A DNA stretch of 64,000 bases from Micromonospora echinospora (GTDB taxonomy: Bacteria > Actinomycetota > Actinomycetes > Mycobacteriales > Micromonosporaceae), in contig NZ_JACHJC010000001.1 in assembly GCF_014203425.1 (NCBI RefSeq), forward strand, positions 310,001 through 374,000. Direction: 5' to 3'. Both the position numbers and the translations under genes were made by a program. Shown one piece after another: positions 44,803 to 52,906 of this stretch. Position 1 is the first letter of the stretch; every line of letters starts with the position of its first letter. Below the pieces are notes generated by a model, which was not told the origin of the DNA, searched no databases, and worked only from the letters and a program-made list of their open reading frames with translations.

Positions 44803-45439
44803 GATGGCGGCACCTCCCGCCCCGGCTCGCGCCGGGGCGATTCGACGTGGGTAGGAGGCCGCCGCTGGGCTCGGGAGACGCCCGTCGGAGGGGACCGTGG
44901 TGAACCTCGGGAGGAGCTCATCCTCCCGTTCGGGTAAGCGGTGATCGATGAGGTGTCAGCGCATCAACGTGGCGCGGCACCCGAGGCACCCGGTCCCGTA
45001 CCGACAAGGCCTCCCGGCCCGGCGGCGGGCGGAACCAGCCCCCTGCGTGACGCCGCAGTGGCGTCGGAGGAGTTCCGCACCCTCAAACCGGCGTTTGTGA
45101 GCCGTGGCGAACACCTGCCGATCCCACAGCGCTCCGACGCGACCTCACGAACCTCTGACAGCCCTGGTCAGCGGCATTTCCGACGATCATGCCGCTGGTG
45201 GCGGACCTCGCCGTCGGCTCGGCCCCGAATCTCACAGCCGCCGAATCAACACCCCGTCAGCGCCGCTGTCAGATCCGCGAAAGATCCGTCAGGCCCGCTC
45301 GGCAGCGGCCACGGCGGTTCTCCCCCGTACCGGGTGGGGCCGGTCGCAGCGGTGGAAAGGGCTGGGTTCGCCGGACGTGGTCGCGGGCCCGACCAGATGG
45401 TCGGGCCCGCGACCGGAGAGCCTGCGGAATGGTCGGCGG
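44803..45439. promoter_or_regulatory. Promoter region of the secretion operon with half of a 46-bp inverted duplication
   Basis: No gene in 637 bp. Bases 45078-45123 match 47080-47125 in inverse orientation at 43 of 46 positions. Because the secretion operon reads left from here and the modification operon reads right from the other copy, both copies point the same way relative to their genes, as duplicated promoters/operators would. TGTCAG/CTGACAG words occur at 44954, 45156 and 45271. Confidence 0.6.
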
Positions 45440-46321
45440 TCAGGCGGCTGCCAGCCTCACCCGCGCCGCGGCCGGCCGGGCGCCACCGCGGGCGGCCCGG
45501 ATGTGCTGCCGTCGCTCGGCCGCAGCGGCGAGGTCTTCCCGCGCCCGGGGCGAGGTCGCCTCGGTGAGCATCCCGGCGGCGAGCGCGTCGGCAATGCGGA
45601 CGTCGATGCGCTCGACGCGCCGCCGCAGCGTGTCGACCTCCAGGCCGAGGCGGGCGGCGATCGGTTCGATAGCCCGCCGGCCCAGCCGCACATCAATGTA
45701 GGGCTGCTCGTCGCAGGCGTCGACGATGCCCAACTCGACCGCCCGGCGTACGAGGAGGTCCGGATGGCCGTAGGGACGCTTCGGGGTGCGCGGGCCGGTG
45801 ACATGCTCGAGGTCGTCCACCGGCACGGCCTCGGCGCCGTCCCGCTGCCGCAGCTCGTGGCCGGCCCGCCACGCCGCCATGCACAACGCCGCGTACGGCG
45901 CCGGCTTGGCCAGGTCGACCCGGTCACGTAGGGCGCTCAGGAAGCCGGTGAGGATCTCGGCGTCCAGGTCGTGGGCGTCACCGGCCCAGCCGGTGTGCAG
46001 CCGGCCGGCGTAGCGGCGCAGCGCCGGCATCGCCAGAGCGACCGCGGCGATGACCCAGGCGGGCCCGTCGAGACGGGCGCGGCGGACCAACTCCCGCCAC
46101 ACGACATCACGGGCCGTGTAGGCGCGGGGATGCTCCAGCAGCCACTGCCGCAACGCCGGCAGCGCGATGACACCACCGGGCAGACCGCTGTCATCGCCGA
46201 GTTCGTCGGCCAGCGGGTCGAGGTCCAGGGACAGCGGGTCGGGGTCGCAGGTCAGGGCGGCGAACGCGGTGTCCACGGCGTCCAGCGGTGAGTCGGGCCA
46301 GTCCTTGGCGGACGCGGTCAT
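45440..46321 (-). CDS. Hypothetical element protein, possible regulator
   Basis: A 293-aa protein from ATG 46321. Entirely helical and Ala/Arg-rich. LDAEILTGFLSALRDRVDLAKP...CMAAWRAGHELRQ and, near the end, PIAARLGLEVDTLRRRVERIDVRIADALAAG (an HTH-like segment comparable to sigma region 4) suggest a DNA-binding regulator. It lies between the two copies of the 46-bp duplicated control element, a position suited to a master regulator of transfer. Not identified by family. Confidence 0.55.
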   Translation of the reverse strand: MTASAKDWPDSPLDAVDTAFAALTCDPDPLSLDLDPLADELGDDSGLPGGVIALPALRQWLLEHPRAYTARDVVWRELVRRARLDGPAWVIAAVALAMPALRRYAGRLHTGWAGDAHDLDAEILTGFLSALRDRVDLAKPAPYAALCMAAWRAGHELRQRDGAEAVPVDDLEHVTGPRTPKRPYGHPDLLVRRAVELGIVDACDEQPYIDVRLGRRAIEPIAARLGLEVDTLRRRVERIDVRIADALAAGMLTEATSPRAREDLAAAAERRQHIRAARGGARPAAARVRLAAA

Positions 46322-47161
46322 GTCACAAACTCCCATGTCAGAGACGAACGTCGATGACGGGCCGGAGTGGTGTGGCCGGCGCGTCTGACCGCCATTGCGC
46401 CACCGCGGTCTCACCGGCCCCTGACAGCGCAGGCCGACAGGCATGGAACATCGGCTCGACGGCGTCAGCCGCCACCGGCCCCCGCTGGCTGAAGACCGGT
46501 GTCAGCGCGCGTCGCCGTTCTGACAAACCCGTGTTGACCTGCGCCTTGACACGACAGGAGGCGGCGGACACAGGACCAAGGCCGCGAGGGACATGACACC
46601 GCCGAGGGGTCTGACAACGGGGTCTGCCGGTCTCACAGCGTCTGGCAGCGCCCCGCGGACGGCGTGGTGTCAGCTCGCGACCGGCTGACACCGCGGCCGA
46701 GTGTCATCGTCACCGCGCCGTCTGACAGCGTTCGTCCGGCGTAGGGACGGTCTGACACGCCCGCCGCCTCCGATGACAGTCCGGCACCGGTGTCCTCGGT
46801 GACATCGCCACCTTCGGGACAGACGCCGCTGCCGTCCAGGACACCGGACGGCGATCTGACACTACCGGCCAGCACCCGCGTGTCATCGATCCAAGTCGCT
46901 GTCATGGTTGAGGTGGTCGTGACCGTGCGCGTCTGACAGCCGGAGGTGGCGGAGGGCTGTGACGATCTCACGACGCCCGCCTGGCCCAGTCGAGCCAGCG
47001 ACCGCCAAATCATCCCGCGTTCCCGAGGTCAGCCGAGCGGACAGGAATCGGCTGTCAGACAGTCGTGAGATCACCGTGAGATCGGCAGGTGTTCGCCACA
47101 GCTGACAAACACCGGTTTGAGGGTGTCAGCGCACCACGGCGCGGCGCGGAGCCGACACCAC
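46322..47161. promoter_or_regulatory. 840-bp non-coding control region packed with TGACA/TGTCA words
   Basis: At least twenty copies of TGACA or its complement occur (for example near 46336, 46422, 46501, 46520, 46593, 46612, 46669, 46686, 46702, 46723, 46753, 46774, 46858, 46881, 46900, 46934, 47053, 47103, 47124), often as TCTGACAG, plus TCTCACAG/GTGAGATC words. The second copy of the 46-bp duplication (47080-47125) is at its right end, 36 bp before the ATG at 47162. Possible roles are an operator array, iteron-type origin or oriT region. Spacing is irregular, which argues against simple iterons. Confidence 0.65.
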
Positions 47162-48076
47162 ATGAGCGAGCACACGCCGCAGCACCACAACCCGCAGCAC
47201 GATCCCACCGTCGACACCGGCACCCTGGCCGAGGTCGACCCCACCCCGACCGACCTGGTCGCCGGCGACCCGCCGGTACCGCTTACCGTCTGGCGCACCG
47301 CCCGCACCCCGGGCGACGCCGGCCGAAGCATCGGCACCCGCCTCGCCGCCCGGCTCGTCGCCGCCTACAGCCGCCCCGGTGAGGTCGTCGTCGACCTCAC
47401 CGGCGACCACGCCCTCACCTCCGCCTGCGCGGCCGGGGGCCGTCGGCACCACCCAGCGTGGTTCACCGACGCCTCCAGCCTGATCGTCGGCCCGGCCACT
47501 CCCCGTCCGCCCGCCGGCACCGCCGGCGGCACCGACGAGGACGAGGACCTGCCGGAGATGGGGGCCTGGTTCGGAGACGACCTCACCGACCCGGACCTGC
47601 ACCCACCGGCCGACACGGTCGCCGGCCCGCCGCCCGGCGGTTCCCTGCAGCAGGCGACCAGTCTCGTGGTCGCCTGCTGGCCCCTCGACCCCCACGCCGC
47701 GACCAACCGGGTGCGGCTGGCGTGGCTGCTGACCGGCTGCGCCGCGCTGCTGCAGCCGGGTGGCTGCCTGATCCTCGTCGTCACCGTTCCGGCCGGCACC
47801 ACCGCCGGGCCGGAGGACTTCTCCGGCGTGGTCCAGGCCGCCGCCAGTGTCGGGCTGGGCTACCTGCAGCACCTCGTCGCCGTCACCGCCGACACCGACG
47901 GGGACGCGTTCGTCTACCACGTCACCGACGAGGAACTGCTCACCCTCACCACCGCCATGGGCGACAGGTGGCGGGTGGCGCACCTGCGGGTCCACGCGGA
48001 CCTGATGGTGTTCAGCCAGCCCCAGCGTCAGGCTCCGCGCCGGGGCGGGCGCGAGGGCGGTGGTCGCCGTGGCTAA
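47162..48076 (+). CDS. Methyltransferase-fold protein lacking a clear catalytic motif
   Basis: A 304-aa protein. RSIGTRLAARLVAAYSRPGEVVVDLTGDHALTSACAAGGRRHH resembles the target-facing helix and motif I of N4/N6 DNA methyltransferases. CWPLDPHAATNRVRLAWLLTGCAALLQPGGCLILVVTVP resembles motifs IV-VI, but the (S/D/N)PP(Y/F) tetrapeptide is replaced by CWPLD. It precedes and overlaps a real DNA methyltransferase by 8 nt. It may be a degenerate partner or specificity subunit. Confidence 0.6.
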   Translation: MSEHTPQHHNPQHDPTVDTGTLAEVDPTPTDLVAGDPPVPLTVWRTARTPGDAGRSIGTRLAARLVAAYSRPGEVVVDLTGDHALTSACAAGGRRHHPAWFTDASSLIVGPATPRPPAGTAGGTDEDEDLPEMGAWFGDDLTDPDLHPPADTVAGPPPGGSLQQATSLVVACWPLDPHAATNRVRLAWLLTGCAALLQPGGCLILVVTVPAGTTAGPEDFSGVVQAAASVGLGYLQHLVAVTADTDGDAFVYHVTDEELLTLTTAMGDRWRVAHLRVHADLMVFSQPQRQAPRRGGREGGGRRG

Positions 48077-49040
48077 GCACCGCGCACACACCACCGCCAA
48101 CGAGCCCGACAAGTCCAGCGGGCAGAACCCGACGGCCGCCGCGAGCACTGACCCGGTCGGACGTCATCGGGCTGCTCCCGGCCCGGAGGGCCTGTCGGTG
48201 TGGGCGACCGCCCAGTCCACCGGACCGGTCCAGCGCCGCGGCCGTTACGTCCGCGAGTCGGTGCAGCATCCGGCCCGGATGCTGCCCGCGATCGCCGCGC
48301 ACGCCGTCAACGCCTACACCCAGCCGGGAGACCTGGTACTTGACCCGATGTGTGGGATCGGCACGACCCTGGTCGAGGCGATCCACGCCGACCGGGACGC
48401 GATCGGGGTGGAGTACGAGTCCCGGTGGTCCGACATCGCCGACGCCAACATCAAGCACGCCCATGCCCAGGGTGCGACCGGAAGGGCCGGGGTGATCCGC
48501 GGCGACGCCACCGGCATCCTGTCGCTCGTACCCGGGGCCCTGGCCGGGCAGGTGGCGCTGGTGGTGACGTCGCCGCCGTACGGGCCGACCGTGCACGGCT
48601 TGGTCCGGCCCGGCGCCGACGGGGTGGCGAAGTTCGACAACGCCTACAACGACGGCACCGACCGCGGGAACCTCGCCTACCGCGACCTCACCGGACTCGC
48701 CGACGGGTTCGCCCAGATCCTCGCCGGCTGCCACACCCTCCTGCGCCCCGGCGGAGTCGTCGTCGTGACCGCCAGGCCGTGGCGCAAGCACGGCGAACTC
48801 GTCGACCTGCCCAGCGCGGTGATCGGCGCCGGCATCCGGGCTGGCCTCACCCCGGTGGACCGGTGTGTGGCGCTGCTCGCGGCTGTCCGCGATGGCGGGC
48901 TCGTGGCGCGGCCGTCGTTCTTTCAACTCCAGGCCGTCCGTAAGGCCCGAGCTGGTGGCACTCCCATGCACCTGATCGCGCACGAGGACGTCCTCGTGTT
49001 CGTCAAGAGCCCGGCGCCGGAATCCGGGGTGGTGGCGTGA
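48069..49040 (+). CDS. DNA N4-cytosine/N6-adenine methyltransferase
   Basis: A 323-aa protein from GTG 48069 (overlaps the previous stop as GTGGCTAA; GTG 48060 is an alternative). The catalytic motif is VVTSPPYGPTVHG (TSPPY), and the SAM motif LDPMCGIGTTLVEAIHADRDAIGVEYE lies before it in sequence with FRESVQHPARMLP-like helix VRESVQHPARMLPAIAAHAV. It modifies exocyclic amines in DNA. No restriction partner is next to it. It may protect the island during transfer. Confidence 0.85.
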   Translation: MAKHRAHTTANEPDKSSGQNPTAAASTDPVGRHRAAPGPEGLSVWATAQSTGPVQRRGRYVRESVQHPARMLPAIAAHAVNAYTQPGDLVLDPMCGIGTTLVEAIHADRDAIGVEYESRWSDIADANIKHAHAQGATGRAGVIRGDATGILSLVPGALAGQVALVVTSPPYGPTVHGLVRPGADGVAKFDNAYNDGTDRGNLAYRDLTGLADGFAQILAGCHTLLRPGGVVVVTARPWRKHGELVDLPSAVIGAGIRAGLTPVDRCVALLAAVRDGGLVARPSFFQLQAVRKARAGGTPMHLIAHEDVLVFVKSPAPESGVVA

Positions 49041-49610
49041 CCGCACCCACCCACCGCTACCTGTCCCTGGGCGCCGGTGTGCAGAGCTCCACGCTCCTGC
49101 TGCTGGCCGCCCAGGGCAGGATCCCACCGTTTGACGCCGCAGTCTTCGCCGACACCTCGTGGGAACCGGCCGCCGTCTACCGGCACCTGGGCCGGCTGAC
49201 CGGGATCGCCGAGCGGGCCGGGATCGAGGTCGTACGCGTCAGCGCCGGGAACATCCGCGCTGACGCGCTCGACCCGGCCCACCGCTTCGCCAGCATGCCC
49301 CTGTTCACCCTCGGGCCGGCCGGCGAGCGGGGCATGGCCCGCCGGCAGTGCACCAGCGAATACAAGATCAAACCGATCAAGGCGGAGGTGCGGCGCCGGC
49401 TCGGCTACCCGCACCCGAGGCGGGTACCGGCCGGCGTGATCGCGGAGATGGCGATCGGGATCAGCCTGGACGAGATCGGCCGGGCCCGCGACGCCGACGT
49501 CGCCTACATGCGCAACGTCTTCCCCCTGCTGGACCTCGGTTGGCGGCGCGACGACTGCTTGCGTTACCTGCGCCGGCACGGCCTCGGAAACACCCCGAAG
49601 TCGTCGTGCG
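49037..49610 (+). pseudogene. PAPS-reductase-like (PP-loop) protein, N-terminal part
   Basis: About 191 codons from GTG 49037 (GTGA overlap). The PP-loop is YLSLGAGVQSSTLLLL, followed by FADTSWEPAAVYRHL, RRQCTSEYKIKPIKAEVRR and NTPKSSC. The expected next residues (GCPFH with its Fe-S/Zn-type Cys) are found 7.6 kb away at 57241, so a transposon split the gene between SSC and VGCPFH. Such proteins are adenylating/sulfur-handling enzymes. Relatives travel with DNA methyltransferases on phages and ICEs, but the exact role is unknown. Confidence 0.8.
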
Positions 49611-49634
49611 GATTCTTCCCTATTAGATCTTCGT

Positions 49635-51161
49635 GTGACGACTCTCAGTGTTGCAAAGTTGATCTCCCGGTGGCGTGTGCACTGGGTGCCGAGGAACGGC
49701 GCCGTGGTAGCAAGTGACCACCCCATACTCCAGCGATGGACCGATCTTGGTGAGCGTGAGGCAGCGTGCCGGATCGATCCCGGAGATGCCTTCCTGGTCG
49801 ATCCTGACCAGCGGGTGGACGCCCGGCTGACGTTGTACCTGACGCGCTCCTCCTTCGCCCGGCTCGCCCGAGAGACCAGGCGAAACTATGCCGGGGACAG
49901 CTGCCTGTTCTTCAACTTCCTGTGGTCGCGCGGTAAGGGCTGGGACCGCGCGACCGCGGAGGACCTGCTCGACTTCGAGGACTGGCGGCGCTGGTCGACG
50001 CGCAATCCACGGCGGATCAGCGGGGCGAAGTGGAATCGCGAGCTGGCGGCCCTTCGCCGACTTTACGGCTGGGCCGCCCGGCAGGGCTTCCTGCCCGCGA
50101 GCCCGGTGACGGAGCGTGAAGTACGCGGGCGGCACGGCGAGTTGGTCCGGGTGCCGGCGGCGCGGGCGAAGGCCGCTCGGTCGAGCAACGTGAAGTGGTT
50201 GACACCGCGGGCGTATCGGTTGTGGCGTGACGTCGGGCTGCGCGGTTACGACGCGGACGGCCGGCGTGATCCGCGGTGGCGGGGGCGCAACGACGACCGC
50301 AATGCCGCGTACTCCGACGTGCTGTTCTCCTCGGGCATGCGCCGTTCGGAGGGCGGCTCGCTGCTGACCATCGAGATGCCAGAGATGGCCGCCTCGGACC
50401 GGTTGTACTTCGACGCCCGGCTGGGCAGGGAGGCCACGAAGAGCCGCCGCGAACGCACGTTCTACGTGTCCGCAGACGCGCTGCGCGCGGTGTGGGCGTA
50501 CGTGAACACCACGCGCCGGGCCGCGGTGCGGCGAGCGCAGGCGCACGGCCGGTACGAGCTCGGCGCCGAGCAGATGGTGGTGGTGGACCGGTCCGGCCAT
50601 GCCGGTCGGGTGCTGCACTGCCGTCTGGGCGATGGCCAGGTGGTGCGGCGTCACGTGACCACTCTGGACGTTGAGGAGCGGCGCTGGCTGTTCGTGCAGG
50701 GTGAGCAGGGTTTGGAGCCGCTGTGGTTGTGGCTGGCCGAGAACGGTTTGCCGTTCCTGCCGCACTCTTGGGAGGCGGTCTACCGGGCGGCGTCGCAGAG
50801 GTGTGAGGTGCAGCTGGCCGGCCGGGTCGGGCAGCCGCCGTTCTTCACACCGCATATGGCCAGGCATTCCTTCGCGCTCTACATGCTGGTGGCGTTGCAG
50901 CACGCGCTCGACAACCGGTTCGGGTTGAGCGTGCAGGAACGGCACGACTTCCGGCTGCTCTACGGCGACGCTTGGAGCCTGGTGAAGAACCTCCTCGATC
51001 ACGCGAGCGAGGAGACCACCCGCTCGATCTACCTGGCCCCGGTCTCCGATCTGCAGGTCAGATCGCTGCTGCAGGAGCAGGTCGACGGCGGGGCGACCGA
51101 ACTGCTGGCCCAGATCGCCCGGCAGTCCGAGCGGGTCATGGACACCGAGGGCGGCTGGTGA
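49635..51161 (+). CDS. Tyrosine recombinase A of the Tn554-like transposon
   Basis: A 508-aa protein from GTG 49635. The core-binding domain spans residues from about 70 to 190. The catalytic domain shows SSGMRRSEGGSLL (Arg I), TKSRRER (Lys), TPHMARHSFALYML (HxxR) and LDHASEETTRSIYL (His and nucleophile Tyr). It would cut and join transposon ends through a 3'-phosphotyrosine. The stop overlaps the next start (GTGA). Confidence 0.85.
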   Translation: MTTLSVAKLISRWRVHWVPRNGAVVASDHPILQRWTDLGEREAACRIDPGDAFLVDPDQRVDARLTLYLTRSSFARLARETRRNYAGDSCLFFNFLWSRGKGWDRATAEDLLDFEDWRRWSTRNPRRISGAKWNRELAALRRLYGWAARQGFLPASPVTEREVRGRHGELVRVPAARAKAARSSNVKWLTPRAYRLWRDVGLRGYDADGRRDPRWRGRNDDRNAAYSDVLFSSGMRRSEGGSLLTIEMPEMAASDRLYFDARLGREATKSRRERTFYVSADALRAVWAYVNTTRRAAVRRAQAHGRYELGAEQMVVVDRSGHAGRVLHCRLGDGQVVRRHVTTLDVEERRWLFVQGEQGLEPLWLWLAENGLPFLPHSWEAVYRAASQRCEVQLAGRVGQPPFFTPHMARHSFALYMLVALQHALDNRFGLSVQERHDFRLLYGDAWSLVKNLLDHASEETTRSIYLAPVSDLQVRSLLQEQVDGGATELLAQIARQSERVMDTEGGW

Positions 51162-52906
51162 GCCCCCGGGGCAGAGCCGCCGCGATGCCGGTCGGTGATC
51201 ACCAGCGTGAGCAGCCGTTGGCGGCCGGTGAGCTGGTGGTTCGACACGTGGCCGAGGACGGCGAACGAACCGCGGTCTACGACTTCGGGACGCTGCCGGT
51301 GGCCGACCAGTTGCGTCGGGAGTTCGCCGAGACCTTCGCCCGACGCGTCGGCCCGGACGGGACATGGCGCAGCATCGCCTCCAGCCGGGAAATGTGGCTG
51401 ATCGCTCTGTACTTCGCCCGGTTCGTGGCCACACTGCAACCGCCGCCGAGCGCGGTCAAAGACCTGACGCCGAGCGTGTGGGCGGCGTTCAAGTTGAGCC
51501 GACCGGACACCACGGTCGGGCCGGTGCAGCTGCGCAAGATGGCGACGTTCCTACGAGATCATCCGCAGCTGCCGCACGAGACCCGGCTGCTGCTACTCAC
51601 CCAGCGCATCCCCAACGCGGTGGTCCGCGAGACCGCATACTCCGACGCCGAGTTCGACGAACTCAAGAAGGCGGCGGCACGCCGGTTCCGGGCCGCGTTG
51701 CAACGGATCCGGCAAGGTCGCGAGCACCTGGAACGGTGGAGAGGGGGCCAGTTCGCGCCGGCCACCCGTGAGCACCTGGTCGGCGAGGCACTGGACCACC
51801 TTGTCCGATGCGGCGAAGCGCCCAGCTACATCGGCACGGACGGCAGAAAACGCATCGTGTCCGCCTACGCGACGGCGCTGGGCGGCAAGGGGCCTGAGCG
51901 CACCTGGATGCGGCTGTTCCTCAGCGGGGAGGAGGCGTGCTCGCTGGTCGTGCTGTTCGTGGCCGCCTACGGCTGGAACGTCACCCCGGTGATGGAGCTG
52001 AGGACTCCTGACTCGAGCCCGGACGCCGGCAATCCGGACCAGATCATTCACCGGATCGAGCTGGAGAAACGGCGCCGCGGTGCCGCGTCCCAGTTCGAGA
52101 CCCGCAACCTCGCCGACTGGGGTGCGAACTCACCCGGACGGTTGGTAACCCAGGCGCTGGAGGCGACGTGGGCCGCCCGGGAGACACTCGCCCGCCTGGG
52201 CACGCCATCCGATCGGCTCATCATCTGGCGCCGTGGATGGAGTCCCCGCAACGTCGCGGGCGATCCCAGCCGGTTGTTCGAGACCGGCTGGCAGGACAAC
52301 GTCTGGCACAATCGGCGCGCCAGCTTCGGCGAAGGGGTCAGCCTCAATCTGCGCCGGCTGCGCAGAACCGTAGTGATCGCGCATCGCCGCACGCCGACGC
52401 AGCACACCCGCGAAACCCACGACACGCGCTACGTGCTGCCGGACCCGCGCACCCATGCCGAAGCCGCACCGAAGATCAGCGCCGGCGTCGCCGACGCGAT
52501 CGCTGCCGCCTACACGACCTTCCGCGCCCGGGCCAGCCGCACCGACAGCGACCCGCGCCGCGACACCGCCACCACGGGCTGCACCGGCTACCACCTCAGC
52601 CCGTTCAGCGAAACCGGACAGCCATGCCGGGCGTCGTTCCTGGCCTGCACCGCCTGCCCGAACGCGGTGGTCACACCCCGCCACCTGCCCCGGCTGGCCT
52701 ATCTACACCAGGCACTCGGCGAGCTGCGCACCGTTCTGGAACCGGAGATCTGGCAGCAGGACTGGGCGGCACCGTTCGAGCGGCTGCACGACCTCATATC
52801 CGGCCCGCACTTCACCAGCACCGAATGGGACGACGCGCTGCGCCAGATCACCGCCATCGACCGCGACCGCGTCAACCAGCTGCTGCGACGGAGCTTCGAT
52901 TCATGA
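51158..52906 (+). CDS. Middle transposition protein (recombinase-associated, unknown activity)
   Basis: A 582-aa protein from GTG 51158. It is mostly helical, with WSPRN...WHNRRASF and NLRRLRRTVVIAHRRTPTQHTRETHDTRYVLP resembling a tyrosine-recombinase C-terminus whose catalytic residues are not clear. A late Cys cluster (TTGCTGYHLSPF...GQPCRASFLACTACPNAV) looks like a zinc-binding module. It lies between two catalytic recombinases with 4-nt overlaps on both sides. Likely a structural or regulatory recombinase relative. Confidence 0.65.
   Translation: MSPRGRAAAMPVGDHQREQPLAAGELVVRHVAEDGERTAVYDFGTLPVADQLRREFAETFARRVGPDGTWRSIASSREMWLIALYFARFVATLQPPPSAVKDLTPSVWAAFKLSRPDTTVGPVQLRKMATFLRDHPQLPHETRLLLLTQRIPNAVVRETAYSDAEFDELKKAAARRFRAALQRIRQGREHLERWRGGQFAPATREHLVGEALDHLVRCGEAPSYIGTDGRKRIVSAYATALGGKGPERTWMRLFLSGEEACSLVVLFVAAYGWNVTPVMELRTPDSSPDAGNPDQIIHRIELEKRRRGAASQFETRNLADWGANSPGRLVTQALEATWAARETLARLGTPSDRLIIWRRGWSPRNVAGDPSRLFETGWQDNVWHNRRASFGEGVSLNLRRLRRTVVIAHRRTPTQHTRETHDTRYVLPDPRTHAEAAPKISAGVADAIAAAYTTFRARASRTDSDPRRDTATTGCTGYHLSPFSETGQPCRASFLACTACPNAVVTPRHLPRLAYLHQALGELRTVLEPEIWQQDWAAPFERLHDLISGPHFTSTEWDDALRQITAIDRDRVNQLLRRSFDS

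Noticed and set aside
46322..47161. TGACA words as FtsK/TraB-type TRS repeats
   Set aside because: TRS repeats are 8-bp same-strand tandem copies recognised by a TraB translocase; these words are on both strands, irregularly spaced, and the element has VirB4/VirD4-type genes instead.
52168..52902. N-terminal extension of recombinase B by 245 codons
   Set aside because: It overlaps the upstream recombinase-associated gene in another frame; the ATG at 52903 with an ATGA overlap fits the operon pattern.
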